Under the pieces are notes generated by a model, which was not told where the DNA came from, ran no database searches, and saw only the letters and a program-made list of their open reading frames with translations. Of a DNA stretch of 64,000 nucleotides, positions 45,505-55,222 are shown in pieces. Within the stretch, counting starts at the first letter, position 1. Every line of letters starts with the position of its first letter. The translations under genes were made by a program, and so were the position numbers. The DNA is from Bacteroidia bacterium (lineage in GTDB: Bacteria > Bacteroidota > Bacteroidia > J057): NCBI GenBank assembly GCA_022760475.1, contig JALEFZ010000059.1:62001-126000 (forward strand). Reading direction: 5' to 3'.

Positions 45505-46983
45505 ATGGCAAATGGAACCCTCATGCAGTATTTTCATTGGTACACCCCCAATGACGGCTCCCTCTGGAGACAAGTAGCAGAAGAAGCACAAAAACTGGCT
45601 TCAGATGGCATCACAGCCCTTTGGCTTCCACCTGCATATAAGGCTGCCTCAGGCATCAATGATGTTGGCTACGGAGTATATGACATGTATGACCTGGGAG
45701 AATTTGACCAGAAAGGGAGCATAAGAACAAAATACGGGACGAAGGACGAATATTTGGCAGCCATCGAGGAAGCCCACAAACACAACATTCAGATTTATGC
45801 TGATGTGGTCTTTAACCATAGAGGGGGAGCTGATGATACTGAATTTATCAAGGCTGTCAGGGTAAATTGGGACAATCGAAATTTCAGCTATGGTGGCGAC
45901 GTATGGATTGAAGCATGGACAGACTTTCAGTTTGCAGGTAGAAATGGCAAGTATTCTGATTTCAAATGGAATTACCGACATTTTGATGGGGTAGATTGGG
46001 CAGAAAACCTGAAAGAAAATGCCATTTTCAAATTTATAGGTAGAGGGAAGGATTGGGAAGGAATGGTGTCTGATGAAAATGGCAACTATGATTACCTGAT
46101 GTTCTCTGATATTGACATGAACCATCCCGAGGTAAGGACCGAGCTTGCCAGATGGGGAAGGTGGATTGTTGGATTTACGGGCGTTGACGGGTTTCGACTA
46201 GATGCTATAAAACACATTCAGTACAGCTTTTTCAGGGAATGGATCAGCTATATGAAGACACGGGTTAAAGAGGATATTTTTACCGTAGGTGAGTATTGGG
46301 AGTATGATGTGGAGAAACTGCACAATTACATTGAAAATACCGATGGACTAATGTCGCTTTTTGATGCACCACTTCATCACAATTTTTACAAGGCATCGAT
46401 AGAAGGAGGTTCTTACGACATGAGGCGTATTCTAGACGACACCCTCCTCCAGGAACAGCCAGGGCTAGCAGTTACGCTTGTAGAAAATCACGATACCCAA
46501 CCCCTTCAAGCCCTTGAATCCCCTGTCCAAAACTGGTTCAAGCCACTCGCTTACTCCCTTATTCTCCTATGGCATGAAGGTTATCCTTGTGTATTCTATC
46601 CTGATTATTACGGCGCAACATATCGAGATAAGGGGAAGGATGGTAATTTTTATGACATTGAACTTAAGGCTGTCGCAGAATTGCCTACGCTCCTAAAGGC
46701 CAGGCAAATCTACGCACATGGCATTCAGCGCAGCTACATGGATCATTGGGATGTGGTTGGATTCACCCGAGAGGGAGACAACCAATTTCCAGGTTCAGGA
46801 CTTGCAGTCCTGATGAGCAATGGCCATGCAGGTAGCAAATGGATGGACATGGGACATCGGAATGCAGGCAAGGTCTATATTGACCTTTTGGGCAAACACC
46901 CAGCCGAAGTCGAAGTCAACGAGCATGGTTGGGGTGAATTCTTTACCCAAGGAGGCAGTGTATCTGTATGGGTAGAGGCATAG
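45505..46983 (+). CDS. Cytoplasmic alpha-amylase (GH13_5)
   Basis: A 492-residue GH13 alpha-amylase that hydrolyses alpha-1,4-glucans internally. Conserved regions: DVVFNHRGGADDTE, GFRLDAIKHI (nucleophile Asp), GEYWEYDVEKL (acid/base Glu) and VENHDTQP (third acid). It has no signal peptide when started at the ATG of MANGTLMQYFHWY; the upstream extension begins at a non-ATG and looks like noise. Cytoplasmic members of this subfamily (AmyS-like) degrade stored or imported maltodextrin. Together with the amylosucrase at 29 kb the window encodes both making and breaking of glucan. Converges with the prenyltransferase gene. Confidence 0.94.
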   Translation: MANGTLMQYFHWYTPNDGSLWRQVAEEAQKLASDGITALWLPPAYKAASGINDVGYGVYDMYDLGEFDQKGSIRTKYGTKDEYLAAIEEAHKHNIQIYADVVFNHRGGADDTEFIKAVRVNWDNRNFSYGGDVWIEAWTDFQFAGRNGKYSDFKWNYRHFDGVDWAENLKENAIFKFIGRGKDWEGMVSDENGNYDYLMFSDIDMNHPEVRTELARWGRWIVGFTGVDGFRLDAIKHIQYSFFREWISYMKTRVKEDIFTVGEYWEYDVEKLHNYIENTDGLMSLFDAPLHHNFYKASIEGGSYDMRRILDDTLLQEQPGLAVTLVENHDTQPLQALESPVQNWFKPLAYSLILLWHEGYPCVFYPDYYGATYRDKGKDGNFYDIELKAVAELPTLLKARQIYAHGIQRSYMDHWDVVGFTREGDNQFPGSGLAVLMSNGHAGSKWMDMGHRNAGKVYIDLLGKHPAEVEVNEHGWGEFFTQGGSVSVWVEA

Positions 46984-46989
46984 GCTGCC

Positions 46990-47859
46990 TTACATCATCA
47001 GCAACTCCCCTATTCCAAAACAGGCAAATACAACTGATGCAACCCCATTCGTAGTGAAGAATGCAAGGTTGACTTTTGAGAGGTCGTTGGGTTTTACGAT
47101 CAGGTGTTGGTATATCAGCAGCACCAGGAATATCCCTGCACCTACCCAAAAAATCCAACTTCCACCTGTCAGCATTCCAAAAAGGATAATCATAGCAGCT
47201 GTTATGAGGTGGAGCCAAATTGATACGTTTAAAGCCCTGTTTTTGCCCAGCAAGGCAGGGATGCTATTCAGGTCATGCTCCTTGTCAAAGCCTTCATCCT
47301 GTAAGGCATAAATGATATCAAAACCGCTTACCCAGCTTAATACAGCCAAGCCCAAAATTATAGGTTCCCACTCAAAGTGGGCTGTAACTGCAATAAAAGC
47401 ACCTACAGGAGCCAATGCCAATCCAAGCCCAAGGACAAGGTGACATAGGGCAGTGAAGCGCTTGGTATAAGAGTAACCCAAGATCACCAAAAGGGCAACA
47501 GGTGACAACATCAGGCAGAGGGGATTTATGAAGGCAGTGGTAGTGATAAACAGGACAGAGTTGATGATGATAAATGCCATGGCCTGCCGTGGATTGATCA
47601 CTCCTGCAGGAATCTCCCTGGTGGCGGTTCGTTCATTTTCACTGTCAATGTCCCTGTCTACATATCTATTAAAAGCCATGGCTGCGCTCCGAGCAAACAC
47701 CATGCACAAAACCACTAAAATTAAAGATTGCCACCAGGGCTTATCCATCTCCAATTGGTGGATTTCCATGTACTTGAGTCCAAGAAACAAGCCTAGCAAT
47801 GCAAAGGGCAAGGCGAATATGGTATGAGCAAATTTTATCAGCGATAAGTATTTCTTCAT
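46990..47859 (-). CDS. UbiA-family prenyltransferase (probable MqnP, menaquinone)
   Basis: A 289-residue integral membrane prenyltransferase with about eight helices. Both Asp-rich motifs are present: NRYVDRDIDSENERTATRE (about residues 64-82) and YALQDEGFDKEHD (about 185-197). It fits the UbiA-like group that prenylates the futalosine-pathway menaquinone precursor (MqnP) in Bacteroidota, rather than a 4-hydroxybenzoate enzyme. Other mqn genes are not in the window. A possible -7 box (TAATTTTG on the minus strand, 47877-47884) precedes it. The stop lies seven bases from the alpha-amylase stop. Confidence 0.92.
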   Translation of the reverse strand: MKKYLSLIKFAHTIFALPFALLGLFLGLKYMEIHQLEMDKPWWQSLILVVLCMVFARSAAMAFNRYVDRDIDSENERTATREIPAGVINPRQAMAFIIINSVLFITTTAFINPLCLMLSPVALLVILGYSYTKRFTALCHLVLGLGLALAPVGAFIAVTAHFEWEPIILGLAVLSWVSGFDIIYALQDEGFDKEHDLNSIPALLGKNRALNVSIWLHLITAAMIILFGMLTGGSWIFWVGAGIFLVLLIYQHLIVKPNDLSKVNLAFFTTNGVASVVFACFGIGELLMM

Positions 47860-48032
47860 CTTTTTAGATGTTTCATCAAAATTACTGCTTGAATTAACAA
47901 CTTTCCTGTTTCAATGTTAAAACAATCTTTTACTCACACTGTTTTTATCCTGAAAATGATTTTTGTTCATGTTTTTCTAGGAATCATTTAACAAAAAGCC
48001 CATTATAGATATAAAATTTCATATATTTGTTC

Positions 48033-48362
48033 ATGACCCAAAAGTATCAGGTATTTCTTTGCATTAGCCACAAACCCCGCATCTTTGGAGGAGGCTGCTG
48101 CAATGACAAGGGCAGCGAGGATTTATTGGAGGAATTGAAAAGCCTGATCAAAGAGCATGGTTTATCGTCCAAAGTAGAGATAAACTCATCTTCTTGCCTT
48201 AAGAATTGTCTCAATGGACCTTCTATATTGGTGCTTCCAGGAAGGGTAATGTATGGTAAGATCACTTCTGATGATTTGAAAACCATCGTCAGTCAACACT
48301 TTAAGGAAGGGAAGCCTGTAAGAAAATTAATCAAAACTCCTGGCACATCTATTTTGGGCTAA
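48033..48362 (+). CDS. (2Fe-2S) thioredoxin-like ferredoxin
   Basis: A 109-residue thioredoxin-fold [2Fe-2S] ferredoxin of the NuoE/Shethna type. The cysteines are Cys10 (FLCIS), Cys22/Cys23 (GGGCCND), Cys55 and Cys59 (SSSCLKNCLNGPSIL), matching C-x11/12-C ... C-x3-C. It would carry one electron in the cytoplasm; the redox partner is not nearby. I start it at the ATG at 48033, after a TTG two codons upstream. It converges with a LytTR regulator, the stops one base apart. Confidence 0.9.
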   Translation: MTQKYQVFLCISHKPRIFGGGCCNDKGSEDLLEELKSLIKEHGLSSKVEINSSSCLKNCLNGPSILVLPGRVMYGKITSDDLKTIVSQHFKEGKPVRKLIKTPGTSILG

Positions 48363-48363
48363 G

Positions 48364-49134
48364 CTATCGATCCAGCCAGTTTTTAAAGTCTCTGATTCGT
48401 TCCCTGCTGACAAGGATCTCCTTTTCCTCGGCAAACTCAATACTGAGCTTTAGCCTCCTTTGAGAAAAAGCTACGATCTCCTTGATGGCTTCAAACCGAC
48501 AAAGGAATTGTCTATTGACTCGAAAAAACTCCTTAGGGTCTAATTTGTCTTCTATCTCATTCAGGGTTTCATCCAATATATACCTTTCATTTTTCCTGGT
48601 TCGGATGAAACTGACCTTATCTTCACTATAAAAGTAAAGGATGTCAGAAACTGGAATCGGGTGAATAAACTCCCCCTTTTTGACGACAAATCTCTCTTTG
48701 AATGTTTGGGTTTTTCCCTGAATGGCATCAGCAAGAGCTTCAATATCAAAGGGCAAACGTTGTTTCCTATTCTTTTCCCAGAATACTTTCACAAACTTAT
48801 CCATTGCATTGGCGAGCTCCTCAAAATCAATGGGCTTCAGCAAATAATCCACACTATTGGCTTTAAATGCCTGAAGGGCAAAGGCATCATAGGCTGTTAC
48901 AAAGATGACAGGTGGTTTTGCCTTAATTTGTTCGAATATCCTGAAGCTACTTCCGTCTGCCAATTCAATATCCTGAAAAACCAAATCCGGAGTGGGATTT
49001 TCCTGAAACCATTCTACAGCACTTTCTATAGAATCCAGGATATCAAGTATTTCGATATGGCTCTCATATTGGTGAATCAGTTGAATAAGCCTTTCAGCCG
49101 CCAGGGGCTCATCTTCTATGATTAGGACCTTCAT
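48364..49134 (-). CDS. Orphan LytTR-family response regulator
   Basis: A 256-residue regulator with a receiver (acidic Glu7/Asp8, phosphoacceptor Asp55 in LVFQDIELADG, Lys in LLKPID) and a C-terminal LytTR DNA-binding domain (FFRVNRQFLCRFEAIKEI). There is no LytS-like kinase beside it, so its partner must be encoded elsewhere; the window does hold another LytS-like kinase at 4.0-6.4 kb with its own regulator. Target genes cannot be read from here. Confidence 0.93.
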   Translation of the reverse strand: MKVLIIEDEPLAAERLIQLIHQYESHIEILDILDSIESAVEWFQENPTPDLVFQDIELADGSSFRIFEQIKAKPPVIFVTAYDAFALQAFKANSVDYLLKPIDFEELANAMDKFVKVFWEKNRKQRLPFDIEALADAIQGKTQTFKERFVVKKGEFIHPIPVSDILYFYSEDKVSFIRTRKNERYILDETLNEIEDKLDPKEFFRVNRQFLCRFEAIKEIVAFSQRRLKLSIEFAEEKEILVSRERIRDFKNWLDR

Positions 49135-49245
49135 GTAGGAATTACCGAATTTTTATAAATAATTTCGTATCCAAAATAAGAAAATTCAGCTTAGCTAAAA
49201 GATCTCTTTGATTTACTTTTCTCCAATCCTTAAGCCTTAAAATCT

Positions 49246-49542
49246 ATGATAGTCAGAATTGTAAGAATGGAATTCCAAACTGACAAAATTGATGAGTTTC
49301 ACCTCATCTTCGATAAATACAAGAAAAAAATTCGAAGTACGGAAGGCTGTCTAAAACTGGAACTACATGTAGACAAAAATCATCCTCATGTACTTTATAC
49401 CTATAGCCATTGGACAGGTCAAGAGGAGCTGAATAGTTACCGGCATAGCTCAACCTTCAAGGAAGTATGGCCTCAAACCAAGGCTTTATTTGGGGGGAAA
49501 CCTCTGGCATATTCCCTGGAAAAACTGGAAGAAATCAACTAA
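49246..49542 (+). CDS. Antibiotic biosynthesis monooxygenase (ABM) domain protein
   Basis: A 98-residue single-domain protein of the ABM/dimeric alpha-beta barrel family: IVRIVRMEFQTDKIDEF starts the first strand, then EGCLKLELHVDKN, LYTYSHWTGQEELNSYR and a C-terminal strand. Such small proteins act as quinol monooxygenases or as accessory folds in other reactions; the substrate is unknown. It lies 110 bases after the start of the divergent LytTR regulator. Confidence 0.9.
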   Translation: MIVRIVRMEFQTDKIDEFHLIFDKYKKKIRSTEGCLKLELHVDKNHPHVLYTYSHWTGQEELNSYRHSSTFKEVWPQTKALFGGKPLAYSLEKLEEIN

Positions 49543-49621
49543 AAGTTAGGTAAGACAGAGAAGAATATACATTTCGTCGCAATATTTCTTTGATATATTT
49601 TAGCAAGGAAATATTATCACA

Positions 49622-52600
49622 ATGGAACTGTTTTGGAAAAAGCTCTTGGTATTTGTGGGGAGGGATGGAAGTCAAAGTATATCTTATTCGCTAGATAAAG
49701 CTCAAATGAAGGCGGATATATATATCGGCCGAATATTTAACTTTATCGGTGGACTTGCCCTCACGATTTTTGGTCATGTTATCAACTATCTTGATGCAGA
49801 ACATGCCTTACCTATGACCGAAAGGCATATCTACAGTACCCTTTGCGTAGCTTTGGGTTTTTTGAGCTTTCTTCCCAGTATCAACAAAACGAAATGGGTA
49901 AGTGCCTATAAGGTCAATACCTACATTTATACAGCCTATTGCTCTACCTTACTCTTCAGATCTGAATACAGTATCCTTATGCTATTGGCTTGTATAGTAG
50001 CATTTCAGGCCATCCTGTTTACCCATACAAGTAAGAAAGAGATCTACTCCTATGTTTTATTTTCCTCTATCATATACCTGGGAGTCTTTATCCTTCTTCC
50101 TAACGGAATTGAATTTGAAACAAGGGCATTCGAGGCTTCGATATTTCTGGTTCTCATGATGGCCAATACTGCCGTATCCTTATTGAACAGTAGCTATATC
50201 AAGAAGTTGAAAGAGCGAGGGGTTGAAATCAAGAAACAAAAGAGTCTTTCTACTTCCATATTTGAAAACTCCACGGACATCATATGGGCTTTGGATCAAA
50301 AGATGAGGTTGCTCACCTTCAATGGGAAATTCTCTCGTCATTTTGAAGAGTTGTATGGTTTTGTGCCATCCATCGGACTAGACATGTCAGAGATAGAACC
50401 AGCGAAAGATCAACACATTTCATGGATAGCGCATTACAGACAGGTTATCGAGGGTACTCCAACTTCCTTCAATACTTCTCTGGATATATTTGATACAACA
50501 GAGTGGTTTGAATTTTTCATGATGCCTATCGAACAGGATGGCGCAATCATAGGGGTCTCAGCGTTCGGAAGGAATATCACTGAAGAAGTACTGCACAGCA
50601 GGGAGAAAAAATCCATGGAAATGGCTCTCAGGAGGACTGAGCAGCGCTCTCAGTTGGCAATGGAAGGCTCTAGAGACGGCTTGTGGGATTGGGAAATAGC
50701 AACCAACAGGACATATCTATCCGAGCGATATCGAGAAATTCTGGGATTGGATGCCTCATTTGAAAATATTTCTGGTGATAGCATGACCTCCTTATTCCAC
50801 GAGGATGACCTTGAGTTGATCACGAAAGAGATCGATGATAATGTACAGGGGAAATCCAACCAAATCAATACTGAATTCAGGATGTTGCATAAGGAGGGAC
50901 ATTTTGTATGGGTTCAAATCAGGGGCAAGGTATTTCATAATGCAGAGGGAATTCCAATAAGAATCAGTGGATTCTTGTCTGACATTTCAGAAAGAAAGCA
51001 CACAGAGAACCTCCTTCAAGGATTCTTGGCCTCTTCTCCTAATGGGATTATAACCCTGGATGTAGATAAAAATTCCTCTGGTCTTGTAAATGATTTCAAA
51101 TATTCTCTAGTAAATGCAAAGGCTCAAAACCTCCTTGGAATTCAATCCAATGATCTTCTTGGTGAAAGCAGCCTTGAAAGTGCTGGGGGCATCAATAAAC
51201 TTGATGTAACCTCCTTGATGGTAGAATCATTTGAGAAATCCATAACTCTTGCCTGCAAGCGGCAATACATGCATCCAGATAAAGAAAGAGGAGAAATATG
51301 GCTTAAAATTCTGATTGCACCATTGGAAAATGGGGTATCACTTACCCTAAGTGATATAACCCAAAAGAAGCAAAATGAGGAGCGGCTTGAATTCCTTTCT
51401 TTGGTAGCCAACAATACCGACAATGGAGTTGTGATTGCCGATAGGCATGGTAAAATTGAATGGATTAATAATGGATTTACAAAGATTACAGGCTACCAAT
51501 TGAATGAGGTCATTGGGAAAAAGCCTGGAAGCATCTTGCAAGGTCCTAAGACCAACCCGGAAACAGTCAGAACGATCAGAGCAAAAATCAAATCTAAAAA
51601 GCCATTTTCCCAGGAAATCCTTAACTATAATAAAAATGGTGAGCCTTACTGGGTAACCATGCACATCACTCCAATCCTGGATGAGGAAGGAGAAATTAGC
51701 AGATTGATCGCATTAGAATCCGACGTAACCCAACAAAAAGAATACGAGTTGGCCTTAAAGGAGGCCAAAGAGTCCGCAGAAGCCGCTGCTGTGGCCAAAG
51801 CAGAATTTCTGGCAACAATGAGCCATGAAATTCGGACACCCATGAATGCAGTTATTGGTATGACAGGACTGCTTCTTGACTCAAGCCTTACGAGAGAACA
51901 AAGGGAATTTGTCGAAACGATTCGAATAAGCGGAGACAACCTCTTGAATGTTATCAATGACATCCTGGATTTCTCAAAAATTGACTCTGGGAAAATGGAA
52001 CTTGAGTCTCAGTCATTTGACTTGATTGAAACCATAGAAAATGTATTGGATCTATTGGGATCTAAAGCCCAGGACAAGGGGCTTGAGTTGGCATATGATC
52101 CAGCATTGGGCGTACCAAGATACATTGTATCAGATCCGACGCGGATCAGCCAGATCCTGGTCAACCTCGCCAATAATGCCATAAAGTTCACGGCTAAGGG
52201 AGAAGTTATCATCAAGGTAGAAACTTTGGCTTCCCCCAACCCTGATCACCAAGTCCTGCAATTTGCAGTCACAGATACGGGCATAGGTATTCCACCGGAG
52301 AAATTGAGCAAGCTTTTCAAATCCTTCTCTCAGGTTGACGCCTCAACCACCAGAAAATATGGGGGCACTGGCTTAGGATTAGCCATTTGTAAAAAACTGG
52401 TGGAAATGATGAATGGAAAGATTTGGGTAGAAAGCGAAGCCCAAAAAGGTTCGAGTTTCTTCTTTACTATTGAAGTAAAGCTATCTACAGGTCCTAGAAA
52501 AATATATCCGCCCACAGACATCAGAAATAAAAAAGTACTGCTGGTTGATGATAATCCTACCAATCTGAAAATACTTAAAAGGCAATGTTCAAATTGGGGA

Positions 52601-53374
52601 TTGGTTCCAGTCTGCACCATGCTCCCTGAAGAGGCTACAGAAATTCTGGCAAGGGAAAAGAATATAGAATTGGCTATTCTGGACTATCAAATGCCTAACA
52701 TGAATGGAAGTGACCTGGCAAAGGTCATAAGGGCAAACTACAAGAAAGCTGAATTACCTATTATTTGTTTGACCTCTATGGGCGGAAGTCTGGCAGCTGA
52801 AGAGCGAGAATATTTCAACTCATTTTTGAGTAAACCTGTTAGGCGTGAGCTTCTTTTGGAACATATATCAGGGGTACTTTCTCAAAGTAGTCCGGGGGTA
52901 TATGAAAACCTAGCGCCTAAAAATAAAGTTGAAGAGGATGATCAACCCATCGAAAACCTGAAGATCCTTTTGGCAGAGGACAATATTGTGAATCAAAAGG
53001 TAGCAACCCGTATACTTGCCAAACTGGGCTATGGGTCAGAAATAGCAGCAAACGGCTTAGAAGCAATAGATGCTTTGAAAATGCAAAATTTCAACATCGT
53101 CTTCATGGATATGCAAATGCCCGAAATGGATGGCCTAACCGCTACCCAAACCATTAGACAAATGCCTGAGTTTGCTGACAAACAACCTTTGATAGTTGCC
53201 ATGACAGCCAATGCCATGAAGGGAGACAGGGAGCGTTGTCTTGCGGCAGGGATGGACGACTATATCAGCAAGCCCGTGAAGAAGGAGCAGATAAAAAATA
53301 TGATTTTAAAATGGTTTAGGCCAGATGGCCAGCTTAAAAAGGAAAGAAATATGGAAGAAGGCCCAATACTATAA
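49622..53374 (+). CDS. Membrane hybrid histidine kinase with four PAS and two receiver domains
   Basis: A 1250-residue sensor kinase. About six membrane segments lie between residues 35 and 190, followed by PAS domains at about 212-325, 350-462, 466-585 and 590-715 (PAS/PAC wording such as LSQLAMEGSRDGLWDWEIA and NDVTQQKEYE). Then HisKA with His735 (MSHEIRTPMNAVIGM), HATPase at about 845-965 (NLANNAIKFT, GTGLGLAI), receiver 1 with Asp1021 (LAILDYQMPN) and receiver 2 with Asp1163 (IVFMDMQMPEMDG). The architecture is BarA-like with extra PAS sensors, suggesting redox, light or small-ligand input. Its last 41 bases overlap the end of the SLC13 permease gene, which reads the other way. Confidence 0.93.
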   Translation: MELFWKKLLVFVGRDGSQSISYSLDKAQMKADIYIGRIFNFIGGLALTIFGHVINYLDAEHALPMTERHIYSTLCVALGFLSFLPSINKTKWVSAYKVNTYIYTAYCSTLLFRSEYSILMLLACIVAFQAILFTHTSKKEIYSYVLFSSIIYLGVFILLPNGIEFETRAFEASIFLVLMMANTAVSLLNSSYIKKLKERGVEIKKQKSLSTSIFENSTDIIWALDQKMRLLTFNGKFSRHFEELYGFVPSIGLDMSEIEPAKDQHISWIAHYRQVIEGTPTSFNTSLDIFDTTEWFEFFMMPIEQDGAIIGVSAFGRNITEEVLHSREKKSMEMALRRTEQRSQLAMEGSRDGLWDWEIATNRTYLSERYREILGLDASFENISGDSMTSLFHEDDLELITKEIDDNVQGKSNQINTEFRMLHKEGHFVWVQIRGKVFHNAEGIPIRISGFLSDISERKHTENLLQGFLASSPNGIITLDVDKNSSGLVNDFKYSLVNAKAQNLLGIQSNDLLGESSLESAGGINKLDVTSLMVESFEKSITLACKRQYMHPDKERGEIWLKILIAPLENGVSLTLSDITQKKQNEERLEFLSLVANNTDNGVVIADRHGKIEWINNGFTKITGYQLNEVIGKKPGSILQGPKTNPETVRTIRAKIKSKKPFSQEILNYNKNGEPYWVTMHITPILDEEGEISRLIALESDVTQQKEYELALKEAKESAEAAAVAKAEFLATMSHEIRTPMNAVIGMTGLLLDSSLTREQREFVETIRISGDNLLNVINDILDFSKIDSGKMELESQSFDLIETIENVLDLLGSKAQDKGLELAYDPALGVPRYIVSDPTRISQILVNLANNAIKFTAKGEVIIKVETLASPNPDHQVLQFAVTDTGIGIPPEKLSKLFKSFSQVDASTTRKYGGTGLGLAICKKLVEMMNGKIWVESEAQKGSSFFFTIEVKLSTGPRKIYPPTDIRNKKVLLVDDNPTNLKILKRQCSNWGLVPVCTMLPEEATEILAREKNIELAILDYQMPNMNGSDLAKVIRANYKKAELPIICLTSMGGSLAAEEREYFNSFLSKPVRRELLLEHISGVLSQSSPGVYENLAPKNKVEEDDQPIENLKILLAEDNIVNQKVATRILAKLGYGSEIAANGLEAIDALKMQNFNIVFMDMQMPEMDGLTATQTIRQMPEFADKQPLIVAMTANAMKGDRERCLAAGMDDYISKPVKKEQIKNMILKWFRPDGQLKKERNMEEGPIL

Positions 53375-55067
53375 CTCCATACATCAGGGTTAAAGGCCAG
53401 CCTCCACGCAAATAGTCTTGAAAGCGGTATTTTCCTAGTCCCCAGACCATGGTGTTGGTCTGGTAACCAATAGGAGTCAGGAAACTGGCACTTGCGCCAT
53501 AGGCCACAGCCATGACGAAGGGCAGATAACTCACCCCCAACTCCTCTGACATGGCAAAGGCGATCGGAAAAATAAGTGCCGCAGCAGCATTATTAGTTAC
53601 CAGTTCTGTAAGCAAGACGGTAGCCAGGTAAATTCCAATGAGTGCAGCATAAGGAGAATTTTGTCCAAACATTTCTGTGATCCCTCCACCTATTTTATCT
53701 GCAAGCCCCAAGTCTACCAAGACCTTTGCCAATCCCAAGGAACTGCCTATCATCAACAAAAGGGACATGTTCAGGTTATTTTTGAGGTCTTTAATCTTCA
53801 AAAGATTGAGTACCATAAAGGTGAATAGCAGGAGTGTCATGGATTGAAAGAGGCTGAGCAAATTAAATGCAACAGCTAGAATCCCCCCCAAAAAAAGGCT
53901 AATTGCCAAGTAACTTTCTCTATAATTGAGGGAGGAATCGGGCTGTATAGGACTTATTACAATAAAATTTCGGTCAATGTTGTGATGCTTGGCAAAGTCC
54001 TCACCCACGGCGAGGATCAGTTGATCTCCTGTGCGGAGGTCAATCTGCCCCAACTTTCCAGAGAGTTTTTCTCTACCTCTATTCACCCCTACCACCAAGG
54101 CATCAAATTTGGTTCTGAACTGGGCATCCTTGATCTTCCTTCCAAGGATAGGCGAATTATGTCTGATAACAACTTCTTGTAGGTTTGATTCAAGCAACTC
54201 ATCTAGCCCTGTCTCCAAAATTACCAGCCCATCAAACTTTCGTAGTTCCTGAATTTGAGTAATGTCTCCTGTAAAAACCAGTCGATCTCCTTCTTTAAGG
54301 ATTTCTCCTGGAGTGATGGGCGATAAGAGTTTGTCTCCCCTTACAATTTCACCCAGGAATAGATTTTCAAGATTTCTGAGCCCATTTTCTGCAATGCTCT
54401 TTCCGATCAATTTTGCCCCCTTCCCTACCCTGACTTCCAGGAAATATTCCTTAACCTTATTCATCTCATCCACTGGCAGATCTGGCAATAATCGAGGCAG
54501 GATAAAAATAATATAGATCCCACCGAAGAAAACCACAGGAAGCCCGATTTTGAAAAAGTCATAAAAGCCAAGGGAAGGCAAGTCTTTATCTACGATAAAG
54601 CTATTGATGATCAGGTTTGTAGAGGTTCCAATCAGCGTAAGAACCCCTCCCATTATGGCTGCATAAGAAAGGGGAATCAATAATTTTGAAGGCGAAAAGT
54701 ACTTATTGTTGCGTACCAATCCCAGCATACTGGCTACCACAGCGGTATTGTTGAGGTGAGATGACAACAACATGACCAAGGCTGAAAGCCTGAAAAGCGA
54801 AAGACTCCTTTTATTTGGAACGAAGACCTTTCTGGCCAAAAGTGGAATAAATGCAGACTTTTCAATGGCCGAGGAAACCATTAAGAGGAGGATTAATGCC
54901 ACAAGGGTTTCATTGGCATAACTTTGCAGGAGTTTCTCTGCTGGTATGTAGCCAAGAAACATGCAGATACATGCAGCTCCGACAAATAATAGTGCAGGCT
55001 GGATTTTAGTTGAAATGAGAGCAACAACCAACCCACAAAAGATAAACCCTACTACCAGAAGGCTCAT
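53334..55067 (-). CDS. SLC13-family permease with two TrkA-C domains
   Basis: An anion permease of about 577 residues (a Met 23 codons upstream at 55136 is also possible, but the extra residues carry no membrane segment). Roughly ten membrane helices in two halves (IQPALLFVGAACICMFLGYIP, then MSLLLMIGSSLGLAKVL) enclose two cytoplasmic TrkA-C domains (EVRVGKGAKLIGKSIAENGL and VIRHNSPILGRKIKDAQF), typical of this family. It probably imports sulfate, dicarboxylate or a related anion with Na+; the substrate is not fixed by sequence. Convergent overlap of 41 bases with the hybrid kinase gene. Confidence 0.9.
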   Translation of the reverse strand: MSLLVVGFIFCGLVVALISTKIQPALLFVGAACICMFLGYIPAEKLLQSYANETLVALILLLMVSSAIEKSAFIPLLARKVFVPNKRSLSLFRLSALVMLLSSHLNNTAVVASMLGLVRNNKYFSPSKLLIPLSYAAIMGGVLTLIGTSTNLIINSFIVDKDLPSLGFYDFFKIGLPVVFFGGIYIIFILPRLLPDLPVDEMNKVKEYFLEVRVGKGAKLIGKSIAENGLRNLENLFLGEIVRGDKLLSPITPGEILKEGDRLVFTGDITQIQELRKFDGLVILETGLDELLESNLQEVVIRHNSPILGRKIKDAQFRTKFDALVVGVNRGREKLSGKLGQIDLRTGDQLILAVGEDFAKHHNIDRNFIVISPIQPDSSLNYRESYLAISLFLGGILAVAFNLLSLFQSMTLLLFTFMVLNLLKIKDLKNNLNMSLLLMIGSSLGLAKVLVDLGLADKIGGGITEMFGQNSPYAALIGIYLATVLLTELVTNNAAAALIFPIAFAMSEELGVSYLPFVMAVAYGASASFLTPIGYQTNTMVWGLGKYRFQDYLRGGWPLTLMYGVIVLGLLPYFFPF

Positions 55068-55222
55068 ATTAGCATCAGAGAATTTAAATTGAGGAACAAG
55101 GTATAAGTAAAATGCTTCATTCCAAGCTAAGGTCATGAAGCTGCTTGTTAGAAATCCTCATATCTCTGGCAAAAATATGCCAAAACTCATGTGGTCAGCA
55201 AAAATTTCCTAAATGGTTAATA

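Noticed and set aside
45649-46125. Long antisense frame inside the alpha-amylase gene
   Set aside because: It lies fully within a gene with clear catalytic motifs and has no protein-like features; an antisense shadow of biased codons.
48022-48029. TATATTTG -7-like box three bases before the ferredoxin ATG
   Set aside because: The same problem: chance matches are frequent and the spacing implies a leaderless mRNA with no supporting -33 element.
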